NCBI RefSeq assembly: GCF_033568475.1
Contig: NC_133120.1
Location: forward strand, 172,391,991 to 172,455,990
Origin: Henckelia pumila
Lineage: Eukaryota; Streptophyta; Magnoliopsida; Lamiales; Gesneriaceae
Length of the DNA stretch: 64,000 nucleotides
Direction: 5' to 3'
Positions 23,728 through 37,191 of this stretch are shown one piece after another. How positions within the stretch are numbered: the first letter of the stretch is position 1; each line of letters starts with the position of its first letter. Position numbers and translations under genes: made by a program. The notes beneath the pieces were generated by a model. The model had not been told where the DNA came from. It did no database searches and worked only from the letters and a program-made list of their open reading frames with translations.

Positions 23728-26180
23728 TCAAAACAACTCTGGATTCTCAACTCACATCCGGCTCTCCAGCTCCCAAGTAACTTCCTCTGTACCTCTGCGC
23801 TGCCACTGTACCATCACCAATAGTATACGCTTGTTACGAAGTACCTTGTCCTTCCTGTCTAGAATCCGTAGGGGTCTCTCCACATACGACAAATCTCGAT
23901 CAAACTGCACCTCGGTCGGATACAAAATATGCGGCTCATCCGCCATGTATTGTCTTAACAAGGACACGTGGAACACATCATGAATGCTGGAAAGATTGGG
24001 TGGCAAGGCCAGACGATAAGCCATATCTCCAACCTTCTCGAGAATCTCGAAAGGACCAATGAATCTCGATGTCAGCTTACCCTTGCGACCAAACCTCATC
24101 ACCTTCCGTAAAGGTGATACTCGCAAGAATACATGCTCTCCTACCTCAAAGTGTAACGGCCTCCAATGAGTGTTCGCGTAGCTAGCCTATCGATCCTGGG
24201 CCGCCTTAATCCTGCGTTGGATTAACTCCACTGCATCAGTCATCTGCTGAATCATCTGAGGACCCTCAACCTAATGCTCGCCAACCTCGTCCCAAAACAA
24301 AGGTGTACGACAACGACGTTCATAAAGAGCCTCAAATGGTTGCCATGACAATGCTGCTATGGTTTTTCTTGTTATAAGAAAACTCCACTAATGCCAAGTG
24401 GTCATGCCACGCTGGACCAAAATCCATCACTGTCGCTCGAAGCATATCCTCGAGGGTACGAATGGTCCTCTCACTCTGCCCGTCGGTCTCCGGGTGGTAA
24501 GCTGTACTCAAACTCAGAGTAGTGCCAAGAGCTCGTTGGAAGCTACCCCAAAATCTTGAGGTGAAACGCGGATCTCTATCACAGACAATACTCAACGGAA
24601 TGCCATGCATTCGAACGATCTCCCGCACATACAATTGCGCCATCCTATCAAAGGTATAATCGCGGTTATAGGAAAGAAAATGCGGTGACTTAGATAATCG
24701 ATATACGACAACCCAAATAGCATCACGATTCCTGGAAGACATAGGCAAGTGGGTGACAAAATCCATCGTCACATGCTCCCACTTCCACTCAGGAATCTCT
24801 ACGCTGTGAAGTAACCCTCCGGGTCGTCTAAACTCTGCCTTGACCTGTTGACACACAAGGCATCGGGATACAAACTGGTAAACGCTGCGCTTCATCTCTT
24901 TCCACCAAAATCGTGTGCGAAGATCCTTATACATCTTCATGATGCCTGGATGTACGGAAAATCTACTTCGGTGAGCTTGAGACGAAATCTCCTCTCGTAA
25001 TGTGGAATCATCAGGAACTACCACACGTCCCGAGAGACACAACAGACCATCGCCCTGCAAATGAAAACCAGAAGTATTCCCATCATGAGCCAATCGGGCT
25101 AATTTCTGCGTCTTCAGATCAGTGGCCCGCGACTCACGAGTACGAGTATACAAGGCTGGTTCAGCAAGTACTGACGAAACGCGAACTCCCTGGTGTTCCT
25201 TCCTATGTCGAAAAGTGAAACCCAAGGAACAACACTCCTCCACCACTCGTTCAACCGAGCTGGTACGAAGCGAGCTAACGTACACCTTGCGGCTAAGAGC
25301 GTCCGCAACTGGGTTAGAAGTGCCTGGATGGTACTTGATCTCACAATCATAGTCCTTCATTAAATCCATCCAGCGCCGCTGCCTCATGTTCAACTCAGCC
25401 TGAGTGAATAGATACTTCAAACTCTTATGATCGGTGAAGATCTCGAATTGCTCTCCGTACAAATAGTGACGCCATATCTTCAGAGCGAAGACAATAACTG
25501 CTAACTCTAGATCATGTACGGGATAGTTTTCCTCGTGAGTTTTCAACTGTTTGGATGCATAAGCGATCATGTGGCCGTTCTGAGTCAACACGCACCCCAA
25601 ACCCTAGAGAGAAGCATCAGTGAAGACTACAAACCCACTTGATCCAGACGGCAAAGCAAGAACTGGAGCTGTCGTCAAACGACGTCTCAACTCACAAAAA
25701 ATATCTTCACAACCATCAGACCATACGAAAGAAGCATCTTTCTTCGTCAACTGTGTCAATGGCCTAGCTATCTGAGAGAAGTTCTCCAAAAAACGCCTAT
25801 AGTATCCTGCTAAACCAAGGAAACTACGAATCTCAGAAGTTGTAGTCGGACGCGACCAATTCAGAATAGCCTCTGTCTTGCTGGGGTCAACCGATACACC
25901 CTTCTGAGAAATGACATGACCAAGGAATATAACTCGGTCAATCCAGAAGTCACACTTGCTCAACTTCGCGTACAACTGTCTCTCCCTCAAGGCCTCCAGT
26001 ATAGTAAAGAGATGATAGACAAGCTCATCTCTGCTACGAGAATAAACCAAGATGTCATCGATGAACACCACCATGAACTTATCCAAAAAGTCGCCGAACA
26101 CCCTGTTCATCAGATCCATAAAAACAGCTGGAGCATTCGTCAGACCAAACGGCATCACTAGAAACTCATAAAGCCCATAC
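23728..26180 (-). pseudogene. Element C pol, distal part: reverse transcriptase to chromodomain
   Basis: Continues the frame from 47155. It has [10 protein letters not shown] and FIDDILVYS (reverse transcriptase active site, about 26070), LGHVIS, RNase H with VVFTDASL and [10 protein letters not shown] (about 25640-25390), integrase zinc finger ([10 protein letters not shown] ... [10 protein letters not shown]), core [22 protein letters not shown], then GPFEI, FHVSLL and a chromodomain ending TWELESRM. Breaks are a TAG where CAG is expected (25601-25603), a frameshift near 24332 after the YN-rich motif, and a TGA at 23752 in a tail that otherwise continues to a stop at 23728. Long stretches remain open (422 codons at 24332-25600), so decay is moderate. 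This is pol of a Tekay/Del-like chromovirus by its chromodomain and motifs; clade is inferred. Confidence 0.88.
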
Positions 26181-28157
26181 TGTAACGCCCAAAATTAGTT
26201 AATTTTGATATGAGAATATTTGATTTGGGAATATTTGGAGTTTTGATTTAAATTCTAATATTCTTAAATTATTTAGGATTGAAATTGAATAAATTGAGAA
26301 GCTGAGGACTGAATTGCAATTTTTGAATAGTTGAGGGACTAAAGTGCAAATTGCATTATATTTATCAGAATTGGGATGTCTTACTCAGCTTGTGCTCGTG
26401 GAATGCTATTCTTCATCAGAATTTCAGAAAACAAGAAGGAAGAAATCGAGAGCAGAGATTCCAAGTTTTTCTTCATCTTTCAATTGCGATATCTTGAGCT
26501 ACGGTGATCCGTTTTCGATTTCGAAAGATGTTCTGGAATCCTTCAAGACGACCTTCGATTTAATGTAAGTTTCTTCTTTGTTCATCAAGGTTTGGGAAGT
26601 CAAATTTGACAGAGATCAGATTTTGATATGAAAGTGTGGTTGTTAAGCTTCTATCTTATGTTTTCTCAAAGTTGGATTGAGGATTGGTTGATATATCATA
26701 TTCTTGTGATGTTCCAGCTTTGATTTGATCTTTATACCTGCTGATATGTTGGTTTTGAAGCCTCAACAGTTGATATATATGTGAGAATTGTTATTGATAT
26801 GTTCGGAATCGCCGAAGTAATACCGATATGCCGTCGAACTCTTGATTTGAAGTGATTTGCTACTGTTCTTGGATTAAGAAGTTGCTGAACTATTAGCTGA
26901 TGATTCCTTGATTGTTATGCTATCATTTCAGTGCATAAACAGGGCATATCAATTCGAGAACGTCAACTTTGAAATCGATAGAAGAAGGAACAAGGTTTGA
27001 GACTATTCTACATTCAAGTTGTATGGTTTTGAGCAGAATTGAGTCAAGGCTTATATTATTGATCTTGTACAGATTTTGACAAGTTCGAAGACATCCTAAA
27101 CACCATATTTTAAAGGTAAAATTGGACTATTATTTGATTGGGAATACAACTCGAGATGGTTTGTATCGAGTTTCCCCTAAATCACATACTTGTTTGATTA
27201 TTTGCTCTTATGTGTTTTACTATGAGCTATTGAATAAGTGTTGATATAATGAATGCCTTGATGATGATATATATGTTGCATTCATCTTGAAGACTTATTC
27301 CTTGATTTTGAAATGAACGGAAATGTTCGAATAGACTATTTGAGGAATTGTATATGTATGGCCTGGGTGGTTGTTTTAGCCTAGCGTCTGATTTGCATAT
27401 ATGATTGCTTCAAAGTCTAGAGAAGAAAGATAAGTAACCCCACCTCGATCGGGAGAGTCGGTGGATTAGTTATGATATCTACTTCTGGGGATCCCAACTG
27501 ACGAATGACGAAATGAACCTTGTTTTGAAAACATGCATTGTATTTACTTTTATATCATGATCTTGATATATGTTGTTATGCATGTTTAGTTGCTTTTACT
27601 GGGAAATCTATTTCTCACCGGAGTTATCCGGCTATTGTTTTGTTGTATGTGTCAATGCAATAGGAGGGAGTGGAACCGGGCAAAGGCGTACTTAAAGAAC
27701 AAGGGATGAGAAGAACATAGCATGATGATCCGAGTTAGAAGTTGAATGAGCTGTCATGATGTATATTTGAGCCTTAAACATGATCTTGTTATAGCTACTT
27801 GATTCACAACTTATAGATGATCTAGTTTTGGTTTGGTTGATGTTTATAGGATTTGAAATGCTATGTAAATCCTTTGAATCAACTTGGGTATCATGATCTT
27901 GAATGGTATAACAATGCTTCTTGCTTGTTGTGATAGCCTTGTTTATGTTTTAAGGCCTTGTATTGATCTATTGGTATCCATTGTATAGCATGATAGATGT
28001 TGATATGATTTAGATCATGTATGAAAACATTAGGAGTTGATGCTTGAAGAAATGGCATGAAAGATATCGAGTTTTGACAGCAACTTTCTCTGTTTTGTTT
28101 TCCTGTCCTGTGCTCGCTCGATCGGTAGATCATGACCGATCGAGCGAGGCATCTTTT
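26181..28157 (+). repeat. Element D 5' LTR, first 1977 bp
   Basis: Starts TGTAACGCCCAAAATTAG and matches 44920-46897 almost base for base. TTATATTTA near 26353 could be the TATA box, which would put most of the LTR in the transcript. At 28113-28148 there is a perfect 14-bp inverted repeat (CTCGCTCGATCGGT and its complement) with an 8-bp loop. The LTR breaks off at 28157 where element E begins. The open frame at 26344-26568 lies in the LTR and is repeated in the other LTR, so it is not a gene. Confidence 0.95.
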
Positions 28158-28700
28158 AATAACCAAAGTCGTAGGACCTTTATTTACCGAAGTAGTGTCA
28201 CGTGAAGTAATAGGGTATGTTTTTACTTCGTTGAATCGCCGAAGTCTTATACGAAAAATTACCGAAGTCTTTGGTCATTTTTTGGAGGCAGAATTGGACC
28301 GAAGTCGAAGTAAAAACATATATTTTACTTCGCTCATTTCATAATTGACGAAGTCAAAAATATACTTATACTTCGGTAGTTAATGATTTTAATGAAGTAA
28401 AAACTATGATTATACTTCGGTGTTTATACGAAGTTAATTCGATCTTTTACTTCGCTTATTAAGGAATTACTGAAGCCATAGAATATCTTTTACTTCATCA
28501 ATTTTGTTAGCGGACGAAGTGATATAATATCTTTTACTTCGTTAATTTCATATATTACCGTAGTAAAATGCTTTCTTATACTTCGTCTATTAATGAAATT
28601 GCTGAAGTAATAGAATATGTTTTACCTCGGTATTTTTATTAAAATACGAAGTAGAAGATAACGATTTACTTCGTTTATTCTAAAATTGCCGAAGCAATAG
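28158..28700. repeat. CACTA subterminal repeat array, left end
   Basis: About two dozen copies of a roughly 10-bp word CCGAAGTAAA in both orientations (TTTTACTTCGG and variants) lie within 540 bp. In CACTA elements such arrays bind the element's own regulatory protein (TNPA in En/Spm). The same word is found at the right end. Confidence 0.88.
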
Positions 28701-28989
28701 AACACATTTTATAAATTAAAATTTAGATACAATAATGCCATAAATATATTTTTGAACCCAAAACGACACATACATAAATCAACAAGTACTCTATCCACCG
28801 AAATAACCCGAAATTATATGCACATAACCACACATGTTTTATCAAAACTATACGTGTACACATCCACACGTATTTCCTCAAAAAGAAGTATTATCCCAAT
28901 TTCAAATGACATATTCAACCACCTAAACATGTACACATCCACACGTATTTCCTCAAAACAAAGTATTATCCCAATTTGAAATAACATAT

Positions 28990-31900
28990 TCAACCACCTA
29001 CATGCGAGTAGACGAATTCACTCCATTCACTTCTAACTTCATCAAATTGTTCTTGACTGTACGCCTTATTCTTGACGCATCCTGAAAACTAAAATTCAAA
29101 AAAAGATAGGAATGTCACGGTAAACCAACAAGGCAACTAGTTGCAAACTGAAATCCAAAACAAAGAATAAGCAACCTATTTGGTATGCATGCTGACATGT
29201 ATGATCAGCTTAATTGTTATGGGTTTTAAAACTTGCCACAAAAAATGTTATTCAATAATACCTTTGCTGCCAAGATCAGTTCTCAACAAAAAATTTATCA
29301 AACCAAGACAAGCCAAGCCAAATACAATCCATACACTGTTGAAATTAATTGATTATATTGACACTTTAAAATAGATTTGTTCAAAACATAAACAGATTCT
29401 TAGCAGATTGTGTTAGCATGCTGACACTTTAAAATAGATTTTTTCAATCCATATGCATGATGACACTGTTGTTCAAGATCCTCTTTGCTGCCAAGATCGA
29501 TTCTTAGCAGATTGTGTTAGCATATGATGCCCAATTTATCAAGCCAAGCCAAAAATAAAATGTAAAAGCATGCAAGTGCATTGAAGCCTAGGCTCAAGAG
29601 ACCAGGCAAGGGAGGGCTTGAGACACAGCAAACTACCGCTCGATCCTTTAGCACATGTGATTCAGAAGCTATAGTGCTGAAACCATCACTAACAGAAGCT
29701 ATAGTGCTGAAAAACCATCACTAACAGAAGCACTAACAGAAGCACATGTGATTCCTTTTGCCATATGGTAATAAAAACCATCACTAACAGATTGCTAACG
29801 TTATGCTTAATTGGCAAGCGTATTTTGAAATAAAGCAGAGCATAAATTAAAATTTGAAACTCACCATCGTTTCCACCCGTAGAACTTCACATTCAACTAT
29901 TTCCTTCATATACCTCATCACATAATATCCACATTCAACACCACCACTTTGTTTCAGATTTCCCTATAATAAAATTGAAACTCAATTGCATCAATCACAA
30001 TCCAAATAATATTTCCCTATCAATTAATGTCATTCATACGTAAGCACACCACATACCGTCAGTTGTTTAAAACCTGGCCATTTAGGAATACCCCTCGATG
30101 CATTGTACAGCTTGACCCCACTACATTTAAAAAGTAACAAGTTATTTTTTATCCATATGTATAAGTGACTGCATATATAATATACTACCTACTTCATCAC
30201 TATCTTTTTCCATGCATCGTCTCGGCATCTATTTGTTGTAGAGTCCAACAAATATATCATATTTTCAGCTACATTGACGATGGTCAAGATCCAATGGTAC
30301 CTAAAAAATGTGATGTTGAAAGAATAACTTGCGAGTTTAGAAACAACATAAAATAATTGACTAGTATCCATTATATATTTATAAAGAACTAAAATCATAC
30401 CCAATGTTGTATGGGATGAGGCATACGCTGTCTCTACAAACCGCTTCCAACTGGTTAGAGATATGTTGTGACAAGTGACTTCCATCGCTGTCAAGTGGGC
30501 ATGTAGGTAAGTGTCCAGGATCCACAAATGAAATGCAATCTGTACGGTCTTCTTCCTTCAAATATTTGTAGAGGTGACTGCACTCAATATTACATACATG
30601 GGTGAAAAATTTATCATAGAATGGACACAAACCAAACAAAATATTAAATATGCAAACAAAAAAATTAAGTGCAACATAACATACCCCATGTAAACCAAAA
30701 TCTGTCTCGCACCTATCTCCCTCATCTCCATAAATGGAACGATATCTTCTCTAATCAACCGTAGGCTTTGAGAACGTCCAAACATAGATTCCTCAAACTC
30801 TATGTGAATGCTGTCATCTTCGCCCATCAATCTAACAACATATGAGTAGATATACTTGCAAGCCATGGGTAACTTTTTTTCAATCTCCATGAACGTTTCA
30901 TGCTGTCCAGCAACATCCATAATTGCAAATGGTTGAGGTTTCTCTTTCTACAATTTAGAATATTTGTACAATTTAGAATAAAGTAAAATATTATCCAAGA
31001 AACATATATGACAATTGCTAACATATAATTCAATAAAGCTTTTAAAATACCTTTGTCCTTGGAAAAATTACCAACACTTTTGGCCAACCAACGATGGCTC
31101 CAAGTGAATCCTTCATGACTATTGGTCCACAATTCATTGGGATTGGAAGCTCTGCTGCTTCATCTAGGACAACGTCAATCAACACCTTGAAGTTCTCTTC
31201 CCCAAGTGGAAGATCTTGAATCGTAACAGTTGGACCTCCACTTGATACTATTGTGCCATATGCCACCACATCTCCACGTGTTTTCACGACAAGGTGGCAT
31301 TTTTTCCCCTTGAAAAACAATAAATTATCATATATACATATATAATTCAAGAACCGGAAAACTTGGTACACCCACGGTTTTGGCCAACCAAAGTGGTCGA
31401 CTGATTCATCTGGTACTGCACTAACAGCTACCAAGTAAGCCATGGCCAACATGCAGATTATGGTTGAGGGAGTTAGGGATGATGCAGGCCTTATATAGTG
31501 ATATATGACATGCACTTATTATTGAAACTGACTTCAATTATTTAAGCTAAGGGAAATAAAACAGGCTGGCTATGTAACCTTCCAGTCAACTAAACATCCA
31601 AATTTGAATTTCAGCCAGCGCTTGGGGGAAACAAAACAGGCGAGCTATGTAACCTTTCCCACACACGCACTGTTATATATATATATGTATTATTTTATCA
31701 GTCCCTTGGCTTAAAGTCATTATCAATGATCTATGAATTGGTCCTCAAATAATCTATACCAAATTTAAATTCATGTGAAATCGAGTAATAAATAACCTTC
31801 ATGTCTGGAGGGCCGCATTCATAAAAACCTTCAAAATCATCAGACAGCTTTGGGTTCAGATTTTGGGATGCATTTGGGCCTTGAATTTCAGATGACTTGT

Positions 31901-33484
31901 TTGATGCTACCATCTCAGAAGCTCGATCGGTGATGATTGGCATAACAGCAGCAAGCTGCGCATTCAATTTCTCCAACTCCTCCTTCAAAAGTTTAGTCTC
32001 TTCCAACTGTTTTTGGGAGATTTCCATCGTAGTTGTAGGGACTGATTCCCTTTTCTTTCTAGGAGTTTTAAAGAAAACTTGAGGTGTTACAAATCCGCCG
32101 ACACCTCGAACCCTCCCATAATGTTCCTGGCTGCCTAATGCAATGGTTAGGACATCATTCATTCCAGAAACTTTGAACTCTCCACTCTCCTTCTTTTCCA
32201 ACAAGTCATCCTACATTTATAAACATAAAAAATCAATCCAAGAGATATATATATGAAGGCATTATGGAAATCGATAAAGTTAAAAATTTACAATTTTTGC
32301 AGCGATTTCTGATGTCTCTGTATTTGTAATTTTTCCAGCTTTGTCTTCCCGAGCTTTGCGCCAAAGAATTGATCTGTCAACTTCTTCATCTTTGGCAATT
32401 ATATTTTTTTCCTTCTGCAATTCAAAAATTCAGAATCTTAACTGAAGGGCTATCAAAATATTTTCAAAACAACATAGAGGAGAATTATGGACACCAAATG
32501 TGATTAACAGATAAATATATACAAGTAATTATATTCAAAAAAATAAGACAGTGTATTATACACGAAAAAATGACAATCGAATGACTCAAAGCTTACCAGC
32601 TCAGCCTCCAAGCCAATGTAACCTTTTCGAGACAGTCTATGGTGATATTTACAATGCTTGGTCCGGTCTTTTTGCTTTTCATGAGTAATCTATATCAGAA
32701 TTTACTTCAGTTAAGTACGGAAATTAGTCATTATTAAAATAAACATGGAAATTCTTAAAGTACCTCCCATGATGGATGTAGTCTGGCATCCACAAAAGCC
32801 TTCCAATCTACTACTGGTAGCTGATATTGACTTGGTGGAGAAATCAACGTTTCAGGATTATGTCTGTTGGGCCAGACATATCTACTAGTCAATTTGTTTT
32901 TAAAATCTCTCCATTTTTGAGCTGCTGAACTCATCACAGCTGACTGGCTTTGTGGCGCTACTTCAAAGACATTCTGAAAATAAAATATGTTAGTTGAATG
33001 ATTGAATCGAATGGATTCAATCCCATAAAGAAAATTTATGTGTATAGACAAGAAAACAGTCAATCTATAGAGTAATACAACAATGAACCAATTAATGTTC
33101 ATATTTATTATGTTTGGAAGATAAACTTACCGATATCTCTTCCCAAACCTTCTGTTTTATGTTTTCTGGAACATCAGGCCAAGACTTTATATTGATTGGC
33201 ACCATGGATCTAGCAATGGAGCCAATGTATGATTGAAGTGCCCTCCTATTTGCGTTGTATGTTGGCCGCCCCAAGTCATCATAGTCAATCTTTGATTTTT
33301 TTCCCCATCTTGCAGCAGCAGTTTGCTTAGCCATCATTGTACGACCTCGCTTGTTCTTTTGCACATCTACTTGTTCTTCTCCATTAGTAAGTGCATGTGG
33401 CTCTGCATCTTCACAAGTCTTACCAACACTTAATCCATGCATCTCCTCAATTGCAGCTTTATTTTTCTGCCTTCTCTTACTCAT
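28990..33484 (-). CDS. CACTA second protein: Transposase_24-like N-terminus, DUF8039-like middle, Ulp1/C48 protease domain
   Basis: Twelve exons (33484-33131, 32973-32764, 32689-32597, 32414-32292, 32210-31797, 31308-31051, 30947-30685, 30577-30401, 30300-30193, 30120-30057, 29963-29865, 29070-28990) join at GT/AG sites into one open frame of 747 codons; I placed them by eye, phase by phase. Residues 1-200 resemble the plant Ptta/En/Spm Transposase_24 region (WPDVPENIKQKVWEEIS); about 260-400 is partly coiled-coil-like; about 399-484 has the ELPIPM ... GWPKVLVIFP wording of a DUF8039-type domain; about 490-747 is a Ulp1 peptidase. The catalytic set is complete with correct spacing: His633 (YHW), Asp650 (LLD), Gln693 and Cys699 (QSGGVECGYY). 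Ulp1 enzymes cleave SUMO-type conjugates in the nucleus. What this copy acts on is unknown, and it could be a regulator of the element. The donor at exon 5 (GTTATT) and the last acceptor are the least certain. Confidence 0.75.
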
Positions 33485-33745
33485 TATATGTGTTGTCCAC
33501 TGCATAAGAATATTCAAACCACTATTAACATATAATGATAACATAAATATAAACATAAACATGATAAATAATAACAAAAGACATAATAACATATACATAA
33601 ACATAAGAAAGGGACAGGAGAGTTCATAACATAAACATTAATAATAACAATAATAAAACTAATAAAAGTTCATAACATAAATTTTTGAAGTACATAGAGT
33701 GTCTTTACTCATACATAACAAAAAATGATATAAAAGTGCAAAAAA

Positions 33746-36700
33746 TCATTTTTTTCTGTTCGCTTCCCAGACACCCTCGTGTTCTGTTCTAAAGTATCTT
33801 CCATGAACGGGAATTTCATGAGTAACAACATTGTCAATTGGTCGGGTCTCGGGAATATTAGTCGAACAATCATCCTCCCCCTCATAACACCTATTTGGCA
33901 CTGGGAGCACAATAGACCATCCTTTTCTTGCTGGGTCATCAATATAAAAGACTTGATTGACTTGACTTGCAAGGACAAATTCATCATTCCTATGCCCTCT
34001 TTTGTTCAAATTGACCAAGGTGAAGCCACATTCGTCGTTGTTTATTACTCCTTTGTCATTCGTAACCCAAGCACACTTGAAAAGTGGAACTTGAAATTGA
34101 TGATAGTCCAACTCCCATATTTCTTCAATCACTCCATAGAAAGACACATCAGCCATCAAAGGATTTTTATCTTTGGCACTACTAACAAGCATGGTTTTTG
34201 CAACTAGAGAAACCCCACTGTTTTGGCAAACTCTCTCATCATCTCGCGCCTTTGTCTGGTATAAATTGCTATTTACCACATAACAACTATACTTGATGAC
34301 TTGGGAGCGTGGTCCATGAGCCAACCATGTCAATGTCGATGTCGTTCCACCATTGCGGCTGTCTATTTCAGCAGCCACCTGAAATTTATTTAATTTGAAC
34401 GAGTGATTAAAATAGTAGATGCAACTTACCGCAAAATGCTTCAAAAAATATTTATTCATCCACCCAACCTTTGCACGAAACCATTCAATGAACCTCTTAT
34501 TGTAGGCATCTTGTATCCATCTTTCATCTTTCTCTTTTTTCGGAAATATCGATTTCAGAAAGGTCTTGTGTTCACTGTGGAAATATTTTTCCATTAATTT
34601 TTAAAAGATAGCAGATATTGACAGATAAAAAAAGTGCAGAACTAAGTATTAATGCAATAACTTACATTATGTAGGGAAATACTTCTCCAGTATTTTCCAG
34701 CACAGTCAAATGTGCTTGTAGCATATCACTTTGTCGCACTGTCATTGGTGTGTTACATGCTAAGAAGCCAGGAACGTTTGAATTGGGGTCTCGGATTGAT
34801 TGAGGGATCCCAACAGGATCAACTCCATTGAGGTATTCAGAACAAAACTCAATTGCTTCTTCTGCTGAATATCTCTGAACAATGCAACCTTCAGGATGTT
34901 TTCGACTGCCTACATAACTCTTAAACACTTTCATGCATCTTTCGAATGGATACATCCACCGAAAGCAAACAGGTCCACATAATCGGACTTCTCGAACAAG
35001 ATGGACTGTTAAGTGCACCATAACATCAAAGAAAGAAGGGGGAAAATACTGCTCCAATAAGCAGAGCGTAACAACCAAGTTAGATTGCAGCTTATCTAAC
35101 TTGGCTACATCTATAACCTTACTACAAATATCTTTGAAGAAGAAGCATAATCTTATGATTGCGTATCTAACATGTTTTGGCAGCGCATCACGTATGAGTA
35201 TTGGCAGGAAATGCTGCATTAGAACATGACAATCATGAGATTTCAAGCCAGACAACTTCAGCTCAGACATGAACACAAGATTTTTCATGTTCGATGAGTA
35301 ACCTTCTGGAACTTTTATATCCATTAATGACTGGCACACTTGTAACTTCTCTTTTTTTTGTGAATGAGCATGAACTAGGAGGAAGATATGTTTTTTTCTC
35401 ACCAAATTTAGGTCTCAATTCAGGCCTAACTCCCATTTGAAGCATGTCCAACCTAGCTGCCACATTGTCCTTAGTTTTTTCTTTAACATTCATCAAAGTA
35501 TTAATGAGGGATTCAAAAACATTCTACTCGATGTGCATCACATCGAGACAATGTCTAACATGTAGGTGTTTCCAATAAGGAAGATTGAAAAAAATTGACT
35601 TCTTCTTCCAACATTTTTTGAAATCTGTTGCTCCTAAATCCTTTTCCTCTGTACTGCCTTCCACATTATTCTCCTTCTCCTTCTTTCTCTTTTTACCTTT
35701 CACACTGATCTTCTTTCCAAACTCACACTTTATGTTCGAAAGCTTGTCATATAACATAACCCCAGATAATGGTGTAGGTGTTTCTCCATGTTCTTCTACG
35801 CCATTGAACTCCTTAGTTTGCCTCCGATAGGGATGAAACCGTGGTAAGAATCGTCTATGACCAAAAAATGACATTTTCCTCCCATTTTCCAAATTCTTTG
35901 CATAAGTATTTTCTCCGCATACTGGACATGCAAAATAACCATGTGTAGTACATCCACTAAGGTTACCATAGGCAGGAAAGTCATTGATGGTCCATAATAA
36001 AACTTCTTTAAGAGTGAAAAACTGTTTTCGATAAGCATCATAGACACCATCAACTCCTTCCCACAATCGTTTCAAATCTTCAACTAGCACATCAAGGTAG
36101 ACATCTATATCGTTACCTGGCTGTTTAGGTCCAAAAATGAGCATAGTTAACATGATGAATTTCCTCTTCATGCACATGTTTGGAGGCAGATTATATGTGG
36201 CCAACATGACTGGCCAGCAGCTGTACCGACTACTAAGGTTGCTATGAGGATTAATGTCATCAGCTGCAAGTGCTAAGCGAAGATTTCTTGGCTCACTTTC
36301 AAAGTCGGGCCACATATGATCAACCAACCTCCAAGATGGTGAATCAGATGGATGACGTAACTGACCAGCAACTCTTGTGGTTTCTTTATGCCAAGTTAAA
36401 TTTTTTGAGGTCTCTAAAGATTTATACATACGTTTGAATCTTGGTATGGGGGAAAAATACCACATCACCTTGGCAGGAACACCTTTCTTCTCAATGTTCT
36501 TCTTGGTTAGCTTCCAACGCGACAAGCCACATTTAGGGCAGCTTACACAGTCTTTATATTGTTTTCTATAAAGGATGCAATCATTGGAACAAGCATGGAT
36601 CTTTTCATGACTCAACGACAAACAACTCAATGTCTTTTTTGCATCATACGTTGAGGATGGCAGATTGTGATTATCTGGTAGCATATCCCCAAAATCTGTT

Positions 36701-37191
36701 AATAGATCTGAAAATAGAGCATCACTCATCCCATGCCTTGCTTTGGTATTGTACAGTTTCACTAGTGCACTCAACTTTGTGTAACGCTTACATCCATTGT
36801 ACAATGGTTTCTCTGCGTCCTCCAAAAACTTCACAAATGCTTCTGGATTTTCTGTGTAGTTCTCGTATGCTGCCTCACACATATTAGTTGTTTCAAAGTC
36901 TTCGTGATAATCATCAGTTGGATCCTGGTTGGTACTCCAATTTACTCTATCATTTTCGGCAGACTCGCCATGCCAAATCCAATTGACATAATTTTGACTA
37001 AAACCATGAAAAAAAAGATGTTCTCGAATGGACGTAGCCGGTCCTTTTTTCAGATTTATACATTTGCAACAAGGACAATGAATTAAATTGGGGTCAACAT
37101 GGATATTTTGCAAACAACTGCTGATGAACTGTTCAACACCCTCCTCATACTGTTTAGATCTTCTATCCAAGCGAATCCAAGATTTATCCAT
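33746..37191 (-). pseudogene. TNP2-like CACTA transposase, two disabling mutations
   Basis: ATG at 37191 opens 555 codons: a transposase-associated N-terminal domain with a CPCCKC knuckle (about residues 40-46), then the Transposase_21 core (DDINPH, GPKQPGNDIDVYL, CPVCG, LPYWKHLHVRHCLDVMHIE). A TAG at 35524-35526 sits where this family has Lys after VMHIE. The frame goes on (KTKDNVAARLDM) to a T8 run at 35352-35359, where a one-base shift moves it to another frame that covers the DUF4218 region (34662-35400: FPPSFFDVMVHLTVHLV, MYPFERCMK). After an intron (about 34664-34573) and a short one (about 34431-34380) comes the DUF4216 region (WVTNDKGVI ... VFYIDDPARKGWSIVLPV). TNP2 recognises the termini and catalyses cut-and-paste transposition. 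Apart from the two lesions it is well preserved. The homopolymer shift could be a sequencing artefact; the TAG is less likely to be. Confidence 0.9.

Noticed and set aside
26344..26568. 74-codon frame repeated at 45083-45349
   Set aside because: Both lie at the same place in the two LTRs of element D; the repetition is due to LTR identity, and the two versions diverge after an indel.
31042..31515. 157-codon frame read as one continuous protein
   Set aside because: Only the part from 31308 to 31051 matches the DUF8039-like domain; the upstream part is intron read-through.
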